Below are positions 26,028 to 34,257 of a stretch of 64,000 bases of DNA, in pieces. Positions within the stretch are counted from its first letter, which is position 1. Every line of letters begins with the position of its first letter. A program made the translations under genes and the position numbers. The stretch spans positions 998,501-1,062,500 of the forward strand of contig NZ_CP034348.1 in assembly GCF_009762325.1 (NCBI RefSeq), given 5' to 3'. The notes beneath the pieces are model-generated. The model was not told the origin of the DNA, ran no database searches, and saw nothing but the letters and a program-made list of their open reading frames with translations. The DNA comes from Roseovarius faecimaris. GTDB taxonomy: Bacteria > Pseudomonadota > Alphaproteobacteria > Rhodobacterales > Rhodobacteraceae.

Positions 26028-26444
26028 TCACTCGGCTGCGGGCGCGACAGACGCCAGGTAGGCCGCGACGTCCTCGCCACCCTTCTTAAGTTTGAAGGTC
26101 ATTTTCGACTTTGCGGCATAGCCTTTGTCACCCAGCCAGGCTTTCGGGTCGGCCACGTAGACAGCGAGTTCTTCCTCGGTCCAGGTGAACTCCGCCGCCA
26201 TCGCCTCTTGCAGGCCGTCGCCATATTTGAAACCGTCCTGCGAGCCGGCGACACGGCCGATCACACCATAGAGGTTGGGGCCGGTCTTGCCGCCCTTAAC
26301 GATCTCTTCGCCATCATCGGAGACGATCATGTGGCAGGCCTTGCACTTCTTGAACGCCTTTTCGCCTTCCTCGGCGTCACCTGCGGCAAAAGCGGGCACA
26401 GCGAGGGCCAGAAGGGCGGCGGATGTTGTCAGCAGAGTTTTCAT
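26028..26444 (-). CDS. cycA: Cytochrome c2, periplasmic
   Basis: A 138-residue soluble c-type cytochrome. Residues 1-20 are a signal peptide ending AVPAFA. The haem is attached at C34-K-A-C-H38, and the axial Met is in SKMTFKL. The fold landmarks GPNLYGVIGR and FTWTEEELAVYVADPKAWL match cytochrome c2 of purple bacteria. This protein would carry electrons from the bc1 complex to the photosynthetic reaction centre (via PufC) and to the oxidase. Placement next to ctaD fits a shared role. The start follows AGGAAAGAGG. It lies downstream of lipB on the same strand. Confidence 0.92.
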   Translation of the reverse strand: MKTLLTTSAALLALAVPAFAAGDAEEGEKAFKKCKACHMIVSDDGEEIVKGGKTGPNLYGVIGRVAGSQDGFKYGDGLQEAMAAEFTWTEEELAVYVADPKAWLGDKGYAAKSKMTFKLKKGGEDVAAYLASVAPAAE

Positions 26445-26531
26445 TGGAACCTCTTTCCTTGCATGAAAAGCATTTCGATTGCCCTTAGAATACTAGAGCG
26501 TTTGCGAAGAACAACAGGGGAAATCCGCAGT

Positions 26532-27221
26532 TTAATTGTCGCAGTTGGCCAAATGTGACCCGGCGTGCTTGTCAAAAATCAAGTCGAAGCTGCGGCGCAG
26601 GGCCACATCAAGGTCATCCATGGTGACAGGCAGGCCAAGATCGACCAGCGAGGTCACGCCATGCTCGGCGATTCCACATGGCACGATTCCGCCGAAATGG
26701 CTCAGATCAGGCTCCACATTGATGGAGATGCCGTGAAAGCTCACCCATTTGCGCAGGCGAATCCCGATTGCCGCGATCTTGTCTTCGGGTTTCTGTCCGG
26801 CCGCGGTGAGCGGCTTGTCATCGCGCACAACCCAGACCCCGACGCGGCCGGGCCTGATCTCGCCGCGGATATTGAAGCTGTCGAGCGTGGCGATCACCCA
26901 TTGTTCAAGCTGACGTACGAAACACCGCACATCACGACCGCGCGCGCCGACATCGAGCATCACATAGATCACCCGCTGACCGGGGCCGTGATAGGTATAT
27001 TGCCCGCCGCGTTTGCTCTCATAGACGGGAAAACGGTCCGGGTCGGTCAGATCCGCAGGTTTGGCAGAGGTTCCGGCGGTGTAGAGCGGCGGGTGTTCCA
27101 GCAGCCAGATACACTCCTCGGCCTCGCCCGCAGCGATGGCATTGGCGCGCGCCTCCATGAAGGAAACCGCCTCTTCATAGCCGGTCAGGCCGGGGGTGGA
27201 AATCCAGTCTACCATGGGCAT
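26532..27221 (-). CDS. lipB: Octanoyl-(acyl carrier protein) transferase
   Basis: Transfers octanoate from ACP to lipoyl domains, the first step of de novo lipoate assembly. Visible motifs are [17 protein letters not shown] (part of the active site), [20 protein letters not shown] with the conserved His, [15 protein letters not shown] with the catalytic Lys, and the catalytic Cys in [14 protein letters not shown]. The 229-residue length is typical. ATG 27221 was chosen because AGGG lies 9 bases upstream; ATG 27215 gives MVDWIST and is also possible. The divergent tRNA-Leu gene begins 108 bases upstream. Confidence 0.95.
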   Translation of the reverse strand: MPMVDWISTPGLTGYEEAVSFMEARANAIAAGEAEECIWLLEHPPLYTAGTSAKPADLTDPDRFPVYESKRGGQYTYHGPGQRVIYVMLDVGARGRDVRCFVRQLEQWVIATLDSFNIRGEIRPGRVGVWVVRDDKPLTAAGQKPEDKIAAIGIRLRKWVSFHGISINVEPDLSHFGGIVPCGIAEHGVTSLVDLGLPVTMDDLDVALRRSFDLIFDKHAGSHLANCDN

Positions 27222-27329
27222 GGGTGATAGCCCTGATGAGGCATAATGAAAAGCGGGCAATGAGGGGCAAATTGCCTCTTCACAAGCCTGGGTGGGTCGT
27301 CTATACGCGCTTCCGTTACCAGATCACGT

Positions 27330-27416
27330 GCGGTCGTGGCGGAATTGGTAGACGCGCAGCGTTGAGGTCGCTGTTCCTTAACCGGAGTGGAAGTTCGAGT
27401 CTTCTCGACCGCACCA
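27330..27416 (+). tRNA. tRNA-Leu (anticodon GAG), CCA encoded
   Basis: The acceptor stem GCGGTCG/CGACCGC is perfect and followed by A and an encoded CCA. The D-arm contains AATTGGTAGAC, and the anticodon stem CAGCG/CGCTG holds loop TTGAGGT with GAG at positions 34-36. A long class II variable arm and the T-loop TTCGAGT follow. The 84-base body and G+C-rich variable arm are characteristic of leucine tRNAs. Confidence 0.95.
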
Positions 27417-27538
27417 TTATCTTCCTTATGAACTTCAGGCGCCTGATCCCCTGCGGGATAGGCCGTGTTTTATTTGCCGGTTTGCCGAGAGTGTGCCAAG
27501 CTTCGCGGGTCCTGTGGGCTTTTCAGCGAAGGTGCCGT

Positions 27539-28339
27539 ATGCAACCGGAAGACATCATCAACCTTGACGCCTATCCTATCGCCGATCGGAATGCGCCGGA
27601 ACGCAAGGCGCTGATCCAGCGCCTGCGGGCGGAACTCGCGGACAAGCAATATGTCTCGTTGCCCGACTTCATTCGCCCAGAAGCGCGCGCGCAGGCTGTC
27701 GCTGACGCGATGGAGGCGTTGCCGCGCGCCCATCCGAACTGTGCCGATCGCAGTTGCTATCTGCACCGCCAGGGTGACGCATCGCTGCCGCCCGATCACC
27801 CGCGCAATATCATGCTCAAGTCCAGCACCCGGATGCTGGCCTATGACCGGTTCTCTGATGAAAGCCCGGTCAAGACGCTTTATCACTGGGCCCCCGTGCG
27901 CGAGATGGTGACCGAGGTCGTGGGCGCGCAGGCACTCTATGACAGCGCGGACCCGTGCCAGCCGGTCAACCTGCTCTGTTATGAGCCGGGGGATCAGTCG
28001 GCCTGGCATTTCGATTCCGACAACGCCTTCACGATGACCCTGATGCTTCAGGCGGCCGATCGGGGCGGCGAGTTTGAAATGGTGCCCAATACCCGCAGCG
28101 ACGATGATCAGAATTATGATTATGTGGCGCAGGTCGTCACGGGCGCGCGCCCGCAAGACACGGTGGCGGTCGCGCGTGAGGTGGGGTCGCTCTGTATCTT
28201 CCGGGGGTGCAATTCGGTCCACCGTGTTTCGCCCGTCGAGGGCGAGACGACGCGCATCATGGCGGTCTTTGTCTATGAAGATGCCCCTGGTGTGGTGGGG
28301 GATCCAAAGGTGAACGAGACGATTTACGGGCGCGTGTGA
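27539..28339 (+). CDS. 2-oxoglutarate/Fe(II) dioxygenase-like protein with H-x-D triad
   Basis: A 266-residue cupin-fold oxygenase resembling the HalD/BesD-type family. The iron ligands are His157 and Asp159 in SAWHFDSDNAF and distal His228 in NSVHRVSP. A conserved Arg near 239 (ETTRIMAVFVYED) would bind 2-oxoglutarate. True halogenases of this family have Gly at the Asp position, so this protein should hydroxylate or otherwise oxidise its substrate, which is unknown. GAAGG lies before ATG 27539. It is the last gene before the photosynthesis cluster, and its 3' end overlaps convergent bchO by 16 bases. Confidence 0.72.
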   Translation: MQPEDIINLDAYPIADRNAPERKALIQRLRAELADKQYVSLPDFIRPEARAQAVADAMEALPRAHPNCADRSCYLHRQGDASLPPDHPRNIMLKSSTRMLAYDRFSDESPVKTLYHWAPVREMVTEVVGAQALYDSADPCQPVNLLCYEPGDQSAWHFDSDNAFTMTLMLQAADRGGEFEMVPNTRSDDDQNYDYVAQVVTGARPQDTVAVAREVGSLCIFRGCNSVHRVSPVEGETTRIMAVFVYEDAPGVVGDPKVNETIYGRV

Positions 28340-29208
28340 TCAGCGCGATCAAGCCAGCGGAGGATCAGATCGGCGACCTCCTCGGGGCGTTCTTCATGAA
28401 GCAGGTGCCCAGTGCCGTGCATCACATGGCAATCGGCATGGGGCAGGCGCTGTGCGGCATTCTCCGAGACCGAGGGGGCGACCGCGCGGTCCCGGTCGCC
28501 CGCGATCAGAAGCGTGCGTGTCTTGATCTGCGGCAGGCGGTCGATCAATCCGTCGATTTCCCATTGCGCCATCATCTGTAGAGCGCCGTCCACATGGGCC
28601 CGGTCGGCAATGAGCCGTGCGTAATAGCCCAGACCGTCTTCGCTGAGCGTTGAGCCGGTTCCTTCGATCAGGCGCCGAGCGCGCGCAGCGCTGTTGCGCC
28701 CGGCGGTGAACATCAGCGAGGTCAGCGGATTGAGCGCCAAGAGCTTCGCCAGAAGAGGAAAGAGCCAGCCGGCAATGCCTTCGAAGCGGCTGAGCGCCGC
28801 GTTGATTCCGATCACCTCCGGGGCCGCCCGGCCTGAGGGGTCGTGACGGGCTGACAGCTCCAGGGCAATGGCCGCCCCTGCGGAATGTCCGATAATCCCC
28901 GAGGGGTGCCACCCCTGATCACGGCAAAGCGCCTCGATATCGGCGGTCATTGCCTGAAGCCCGCAGCGGTTGCGCGCCGTGCTCTGGCTGAAGCCCTGGC
29001 CGGGCAGGTCAAGCGCCACCAGATGAAAGCGCCCGGCCAGCAGCGGGATCAGATCGCGCCAGCTATGGGTTGAGGCCCCCGCACCATGCAGCAGAAGAAG
29101 CGTGGGACCGGTGCCGGTTTCCTGAACATGCCAGCGATGTGTCCCCAGCGTGACCCGCCGCGACAGATCGTGATGCGGCCAGGTGGGAAGATCGCGGGCC
29201 CAATCCAC
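28324..29208 (-). CDS. bchO: Alpha/beta hydrolase BchO, magnesium-chelatase operon
   Basis: A 294-residue alpha/beta hydrolase in the conserved position after bchD. The oxyanion segment LLLLHGAGASTHSWRDL, the nucleophile elbow GIIGHSAGAAIAL (Ser in GHSAG), an acid near AGDRDRAV and the His in GTGHLLHEERPEEV form a complete triad. The precise reaction in bacteriochlorophyll synthesis is not established; a support role for magnesium chelation has been proposed. It starts 4 bases after bchD ends and is the 3' gene of the crtA-bchI-bchD-bchO unit. Its 3' end overlaps the convergent dioxygenase-like gene. Confidence 0.9.
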   Translation of the reverse strand: MDWARDLPTWPHHDLSRRVTLGTHRWHVQETGTGPTLLLLHGAGASTHSWRDLIPLLAGRFHLVALDLPGQGFSQSTARNRCGLQAMTADIEALCRDQGWHPSGIIGHSAGAAIALELSARHDPSGRAAPEVIGINAALSRFEGIAGWLFPLLAKLLALNPLTSLMFTAGRNSAARARRLIEGTGSTLSEDGLGYYARLIADRAHVDGALQMMAQWEIDGLIDRLPQIKTRTLLIAGDRDRAVAPSVSENAAQRLPHADCHVMHGTGHLLHEERPEEVADLILRWLDRADHTRP

Positions 29209-29212
29209 GGCC

Positions 29213-30886
29213 TCACCCGCTCAGGCTCGTGTCCACCGCCGCGCTGATCTTGCGGGCGTCGGCACGGGGCAATGCGAGATAGCGTGCATTCAGGGCCGCG
29301 GCGAGTTCGGCAGCTTGCGGCGCGGGGCGGTTGGCGATGTCGATCAGCACGGCGTCGAGCCCTTCGGCCCCAAGGTTGCGGGCCATCTGGATCGCATCCT
29401 CCTGGGCTGTCGCCCGCCCGGGCTGACCATCCAGCGCCACGTTGGCGCGCCCGTCGGTCAGCAGGGCAAGCATGGGGGTGAGCCCGCGCCGCCGCGCCTG
29501 AAGCATCAGGTTTGCCGCGCTGAGCAGGCCCGAGGCGAGCGGTGTGCCGCCACCGCCGGGCAGGGCCGACAGGCGGCGCTTGCCCTGGACGAGCGAGCGT
29601 GTCGGCGGCAGAAGGACCTCGGCGCCGGTGCCGCGAAAGGCGATGAGCGCCACCTGATCGCGCTTGGCATAGGCCTGCGCCAGCAAAAGCTCGACCGCCC
29701 CCTTGGCTTCGGCAAGACGGGCCATGGCCGAGGATCCCGACGCATCGACGGCAAAGACGAGTAAGCGGTCGGAGGCAAGCTCGAACCGGCGAATATGAAT
29801 GTCGGAGGGGTGCAGGATAATGCGGCGGCCTGTCGGGTCGGAGAGGCGGCGCATCTTTTGCCATGGGGCTGCGGCGCGCAGGGTGGCCACGGGATCGATC
29901 CGGTTGCGGCCATCGGGCTTTCCCGGCCGGGCGGGCAGGGGGCGGCCACGCCGGTTGCCGATCCGCCGTGCCCCCGCCCCGGCGCCGCTGGCACCGCGGT
30001 GCCGCACTGTGCGCGCTATCCCGTCCAGCAGACCGGCGGGAAGCAGAGCCGCGATGGCGCTGACAAGTATCTCATCCGGCAAGGCCTCCAAGAGGTTTGC
30101 ATCCGGGTCGGTCTCGCCTTGGTCAGGCGCGGGCGGCTCGGGAGATGCCTGCTCCTCGGGCTCCTGTGGCAGCATCGTGGCCCGGCTTGGATAAACCAGT
30201 TCGGCTGCTTCGCGCAGATGGTCATCCTGCACCTGCGGGTCCCGGTCGAGCGCGGCCAGAACGCGCGCAGTTCTGAGCGCGAGGATCGGCGCGCGCAGGC
30301 TGTCGATGCCGAAACGGGCGGCGACGCTGACGAGAGTGGCCATGTCGGTCTCGCCCACGGAGATACCCGGCAGCGCGGCCCGCGCGTGATCCAGATCTGC
30401 CGGGGCGGGCAGAAGAAGCCGCGCCTCGGCGGCAGTGATGCCGTCCAGATCGGCCGCGAAGGCGAGCCGATCGGTCAGCGCCCCGGGCGGGGTGTCATCC
30501 GGCTCAACACCTTCGTCCAGCAGAAAGAGCTGATGCCCGAGCCCCCTGTCGAGCAGTTGAGCGAGCCGCGCCGCCAAGGAGGGCGTCAGGCGCTCGGCCA
30601 TGGGCATCACAAGTGCTGCGGGGACGGCACTGAGCCCTGCATCCATCACCGGGCGCCCTTCGGCAAGCGTGGCGGCGATGTTGAGCCCGCCGAAAAGTTG
30701 GGTGTCGGAGATACCGGGAGGGACCCGGTGCTGCGGGCCCGGCAGGCGGGCAAGCGCGGCCTCGAACGCGGCGCGCGCGGGGCCGACACGGGCACGCAGG
30801 ACCATACCGCCGAGCCCGGCGGGATCCACCGCCAAAGCAGCGAGCATACGGGCGGCACGCGCCATGGAAGGCGCGGGGCCTGTCAT
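29213..30886 (-). CDS. bchD: Magnesium chelatase subunit D
   Basis: Component of the BchI-BchD-BchH chelatase that inserts Mg into protoporphyrin IX. The 557-residue protein has a degenerate N-terminal AAA+ domain (about 1-240) and an acidic/proline-rich linker (about 243-265, EPEEQASPEPPAPDQ). A von Willebrand A domain follows (about 370-557), with the MIDAS motif in VFAVDASGSSAMARL, ALIAFRGTGAEVLLPP and LLTDGRANVA. The start overlaps the bchI stop by 4 bases (ATGA), so translation is coupled. Membership in the crtA-bchI-bchD-bchO unit is clear. Confidence 0.95.
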   Translation of the reverse strand: MTGPAPSMARAARMLAALAVDPAGLGGMVLRARVGPARAAFEAALARLPGPQHRVPPGISDTQLFGGLNIAATLAEGRPVMDAGLSAVPAALVMPMAERLTPSLAARLAQLLDRGLGHQLFLLDEGVEPDDTPPGALTDRLAFAADLDGITAAEARLLLPAPADLDHARAALPGISVGETDMATLVSVAARFGIDSLRAPILALRTARVLAALDRDPQVQDDHLREAAELVYPSRATMLPQEPEEQASPEPPAPDQGETDPDANLLEALPDEILVSAIAALLPAGLLDGIARTVRHRGASGAGAGARRIGNRRGRPLPARPGKPDGRNRIDPVATLRAAAPWQKMRRLSDPTGRRIILHPSDIHIRRFELASDRLLVFAVDASGSSAMARLAEAKGAVELLLAQAYAKRDQVALIAFRGTGAEVLLPPTRSLVQGKRRLSALPGGGGTPLASGLLSAANLMLQARRRGLTPMLALLTDGRANVALDGQPGRATAQEDAIQMARNLGAEGLDAVLIDIANRPAPQAAELAAALNARYLALPRADARKISAAVDTSLSG

Positions 30887-31887
30887 CCCAGAACGTCCGC
30901 CACCGTGCGTTCCACCCGCGTGGCAGACCCGGCCTCGTCAAGCGGGTCGCGGCGCAGGCGGTGGCTGAGTGCCATGGGCGCGATGCGGCGCAGGTGATCG
31001 CGGCTGACCTGTCGCGCCCCGTCATAGGCGGCAAGCGCCCGGGCAGCGCGCATCAGGGTCAGTTCTCCGCGCAGCCCATCGGCCCCAAGTGCCAGGCTGA
31101 GCGCTGCGCAGTCGCGCAGGATGTCATCGCTCACCGAGGTGGCATGGAGCGCGTCGCGGGCCGTCAGGATGGCTTTGCGCACCTTCGCATCCTTGCGCTT
31201 CCAACGGGTGATGAAGGCTGTGCGGTCGGTCTCATAAGCGTCGCGCCGGCGGATCACCTCAATCCGCTCGTCGATATTGTCCGGCGAACGCACTTCAACC
31301 GAAAGCCCGAACCGGTCAAGCAGTTGCGGGCGCAGTTCGCCTTCTTCTGGGTTGCCTGATCCCACCAGCACAAAGCGTGCCGGGTGGCGGATCGACAGCC
31401 CGTCGCGCTCCACCGCATTCACCCCGGATTGGGCCACATCGAGCAAGAGATCGACAATGTGATCCTCCAACAGATTGACCTCGTCGATATAGAGATAGCC
31501 GCGGTTCGCCTGCGCCAGGAGACCCGGTTCAAAAGCCTTTTCGCCTCGGGTCAGGGCGCGTTCGATGTCGAGCGCCCCGGTGACGCGGTCCTCGGTCACG
31601 CCCAGAGGCAGATCGACCACCGGTGTGGGCCTCTTGACGAGTTTTTCCGTGGTCACACCCGCCCAGTCCGGGCTTTCGCCGAGGCTGGGCGCATTCACCG
31701 GGCAGCCTTTGACGGCGGTGATCGGGGGCAGCAAGGCCGCCAGCGCTCGCACGGCGGTGGATTTGCCTGTGCCGCGGTCTCCGAAGACCAGCACGCCGCC
31801 AAGACCCGGGTCAATCGCGGTCAGGATCAGCGCGCGCTTCATCTCGTCCTGGCCGACGATGGCGGAGAATGGGAAGGCGTCGTTCAT
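30883..31887 (-). CDS. bchI: Magnesium chelatase subunit I
   Basis: AAA+ ATPase motor of magnesium chelatase. The 334 residues include FPFSAIVGQDEMKRALIL, Walker A GDRGTGKST, Walker B GYLYIDEVNLLEDHIVDLLLD (DE pair), sensor FVLVGSGNPEEGELRPQLLDRFGL and sensor 2 near LRGELTLMRAARALAA. The ATG at 31887 (MNDAFPFS) has GGAG 9 bases upstream and overlaps the crtA stop by 4 bases. Forms a hexamer that works with the BchD ring and BchH, which lies in the puh superoperon of this window. Confidence 0.97.
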   Translation of the reverse strand: MNDAFPFSAIVGQDEMKRALILTAIDPGLGGVLVFGDRGTGKSTAVRALAALLPPITAVKGCPVNAPSLGESPDWAGVTTEKLVKRPTPVVDLPLGVTEDRVTGALDIERALTRGEKAFEPGLLAQANRGYLYIDEVNLLEDHIVDLLLDVAQSGVNAVERDGLSIRHPARFVLVGSGNPEEGELRPQLLDRFGLSVEVRSPDNIDERIEVIRRRDAYETDRTAFITRWKRKDAKVRKAILTARDALHATSVSDDILRDCAALSLALGADGLRGELTLMRAARALAAYDGARQVSRDHLRRIAPMALSHRLRRDPLDEAGSATRVERTVADVLG

Positions 31888-32594
31888 CGGGTTTGCTCCG
31901 TATCGGCCAGCGGGCTGTTTCCCTGCCATGTGCCACAATCCCCCAGCACGCGGAAGCGGGCATAGAGCTCTTCGCTGAACCAGTTGCCATCCCGCACGGC
32001 ACGAATGGCACGGGCATGCGGGCCGTCGGCGCGCGCGAACCGGGCCATGCTGGCGGTGTCCGGCCAGATCGAGAAGGTGATCTGCTGAACAAGAGGCACC
32101 TCGCCGATACCGATCTTGAACAGGACATTGCCATCCGTGCCGATAACGCTGCTGATATCCGGGACCCGCCGCCAGAACCGAAGCGCCGTGAGAGGGCGGA
32201 CCGTGGCGCGGGTCAGTGCGGCGATGGGGCCTCGCGGAGCCGCGTCTTCGGTGGGGGTGAAGGGATGCTGTCCCGACCATTGGCCGCGCGCCGAAATCGG
32301 TTCGAGAAATACCGTCCAGGCTTCGCTGGCGCGGTTGTGATAGGACCGAAAGACGGGGGCCGAGGCGGTCTGAGTGCGCGCCGTGGCCTCATCCGGCCAG
32401 GTTGCGAGGATCGAGTAGACGCCGGTATTGGGCACGGGGGTAAACCCTTCTCCCGTACCCGAACCGCAGAGTTTCCAGAAGCCCAGCCCCTCAACCCGAC
32501 GCATCCGGGGACGGGCAAGGCCCATCATGGCAAAGGCCCAAAGGCGGCTCACGCCCTTGGGAAACTGGAAAACGCTCAGGGATACGGTTTGAAT
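31884..32594 (-). CDS. crtA: Spheroidene monooxygenase, probable ATT start
   Basis: Introduces the keto group converting spheroidene to spheroidenone in aerobic conditions. The core GFWKLCGSGTGEGFTPVPNT, PVFRSYHNRASEAWTVFLEP and VIGTDGNVLFKIGIGEVPLVQQ match CrtA. The family N-terminus (MQTVSLS... in relatives) aligns with codons ATT CAA ACC GTA here. No ATG, GTG or TTG stands there, but AGAGGAG lies exactly 7 bases before the ATT at 32594. In-frame alternatives are GTG 32633 and TTG 32675, both without a ribosome-binding site. The predicted product is 236 residues. First gene of crtA-bchI-bchD-bchO, divergent from crtI. Confidence 0.85.
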   Translation of the reverse strand: MQTVSLSVFQFPKGVSRLWAFAMMGLARPRMRRVEGLGFWKLCGSGTGEGFTPVPNTGVYSILATWPDEATARTQTASAPVFRSYHNRASEAWTVFLEPISARGQWSGQHPFTPTEDAAPRGPIAALTRATVRPLTALRFWRRVPDISSVIGTDGNVLFKIGIGEVPLVQQITFSIWPDTASMARFARADGPHARAIRAVRDGNWFSEELYARFRVLGDCGTWQGNSPLADTEQTR

Positions 32595-32669
32595 GGCTCG
32601 GCTCCTCTGGCTGGCGCGTCCGCAGGATGGCACGGTTTCAATTGACAGAAAAGCGCCGCAGGGAAGGAT

Positions 32670-32687
32670 TGTCAACTAAACTAGACA
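32670..32687. promoter_or_regulatory. CrtJ/PpsR operator between crtA and crtI
   Basis: TGTCAACTAAACTAGACA is an exact TGT-N12-ACA sequence, the operator of the redox repressor CrtJ/PpsR. It lies 17 bases before the crtI ATG and 76 bases before the crtA start. Repression of crtI, crtA or both under oxygen is inferred. Only one full site was found in this interval. Confidence 0.7.
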
Positions 32688-32703
32688 GATGTAGTCTTGC
32701 GTT

Positions 32704-34257
32704 ATGTTGACACGCCCCGAATCCTTCAGCGAAGACCGGCTTGGCGGTGCTGCGCGCCCGCATGCGGTGGTGATCGGGGCGGGGCTCGGCGGCCTGTCCT
32801 CGGCGATGCGGCTGGGGGCGAAGGGCTACCGGGTGAGCGTTCTGGATCGGCTCGACGGCCCCGGCGGCCGCGGATCCTGCATCTGGCAGGAGGGGCACCG
32901 GTTTGACCTCGGACCCACGATCGTGACAGTGCCGCATGTGTTCCGTCAGCTCTGGGCTGCCTGCGGTCGGGAGTTTGACGCCGATGTGACCCTGATGCCG
33001 CTCGACCCCTATTACGAGATCCGCTGGACCGATGGCAGCCGGTTCAAGGTGTTCGCCGATGAGGCGCAGATGCGCGAAGAAGTGGCGCGACTCTCCCCCG
33101 GTGACGTGGCAGGTTATGAGCGGTTCCTGCGCGACAGCGAAGCACGCTATCACTTCGGCTTCGAGGGGCTTGGCCGCCGCCCGATGAACAAACTCTGGGA
33201 CCTTGTGAGGGAATTGCCCGGCTTTGCGATGCTGCGCGCGGATCGGTCGGTCTATGGTCACGCGGCCAGGCGGGTGCGGGACGAGCGGCTGCGCATGGCG
33301 CTTTCGTTGCACCCTCTTTTCATTGGCGGCGATCCGACCCGTGTGACTTCGGTCTATATTCTCGTCAGCCACCTGGAAAAGGAATTCGGCGTGCATTACG
33401 CGCAGGGCGGGGTCGCGGCGATCGCGCAGGCCATGCAAAATGTGATCGAAGATCAGGGCGGGCTGGTGCGTCAGAACGCCGAGGTGGACGAGATCCTTGT
33501 AAAAGACGGCTCTACCCGCGGGGTGCGCCTCAGCTCGGGCGAAGTGATCACCTCCGATATCGTGGTGTCCAATGCCGATGTGGGCCATACCTATGATCAC
33601 CTCTTGCGCAACCACCGCCGACGCCGCTGGACTGCGGCCAGGCTCAAGCGCTCGAAATGGTCGATGAGCCTGTTCCTTTGGTATTTCGGCACGAAGGGCA
33701 CGCGCGGCAAATGGAAGGATGTGGGCCATCATACCATCCTGAACGGGCCGCGCTATCGGGGTCTTCTGCGCGATATCTTCAAAAACGGCACGTTGGCCGA
33801 GGACATGAGCCTCTACATTCATCGCCCCACGGTGACGGACCCGAGCGCGGCCCCCGAAGGCGATGACACGTTCTATGCGCTGAGCCCGGTGCCGCATCTG
33901 GGGCATGACGCGCCTGTTGACTGGGATACCATGGCCGAGACCTATCGTCAGAAGATGCAGGACGTGCTGGAGGATCAGCTTCTGCCGGGGCTCGGTGCAC
34001 ATGTGAGCAGTTCACTGGTCTTCACGCCGCACACATTCCGTGACCGCTATCTCAGCCCTTACGGTGCCGGATTTTCGCTGGAGCCCCGCATTTTTCAGAG
34101 CGCGTGGTTCCGGCCGCACAACGTGAGTGAGGAGGCGCGCGGGCTTTACGTGGTGGGTGCGGGCACGCATCCCGGTGCGGGGCTGCCCAGTGTGGTGACC
34201 AGCGCCGAGGTGCTTGACCAGCTTGTGCCAGCCGCAGATGAGGTGACCGCGCGATGA
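32704..34257 (+). CDS. crtI: Phytoene desaturase
   Basis: FAD-dependent membrane-associated enzyme that desaturates phytoene three times to neurosporene in the spheroidene pathway. The 517 residues open with the Rossmann motif VIGAGLGGLSSAMRLGAKGYRV, followed by DRLDGPGGRG. The bacterial-type phytoene dehydrogenase signature is at the C-terminus (GLYVVGAGTHPGAGLPSVVTSAEV). No strong ribosome-binding site precedes ATG 32704. crtB overlaps its stop by 4 bases. A CrtJ/PpsR operator lies just upstream. Confidence 0.95.
   Translation: MLTRPESFSEDRLGGAARPHAVVIGAGLGGLSSAMRLGAKGYRVSVLDRLDGPGGRGSCIWQEGHRFDLGPTIVTVPHVFRQLWAACGREFDADVTLMPLDPYYEIRWTDGSRFKVFADEAQMREEVARLSPGDVAGYERFLRDSEARYHFGFEGLGRRPMNKLWDLVRELPGFAMLRADRSVYGHAARRVRDERLRMALSLHPLFIGGDPTRVTSVYILVSHLEKEFGVHYAQGGVAAIAQAMQNVIEDQGGLVRQNAEVDEILVKDGSTRGVRLSSGEVITSDIVVSNADVGHTYDHLLRNHRRRRWTAARLKRSKWSMSLFLWYFGTKGTRGKWKDVGHHTILNGPRYRGLLRDIFKNGTLAEDMSLYIHRPTVTDPSAAPEGDDTFYALSPVPHLGHDAPVDWDTMAETYRQKMQDVLEDQLLPGLGAHVSSSLVFTPHTFRDRYLSPYGAGFSLEPRIFQSAWFRPHNVSEEARGLYVVGAGTHPGAGLPSVVTSAEVLDQLVPAADEVTAR

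Noticed and set aside
32704-32760. TGT at 32705 as a second PpsR half-site
   Set aside because: The bases 12 positions further on are not ACA, so it does not complete an operator.
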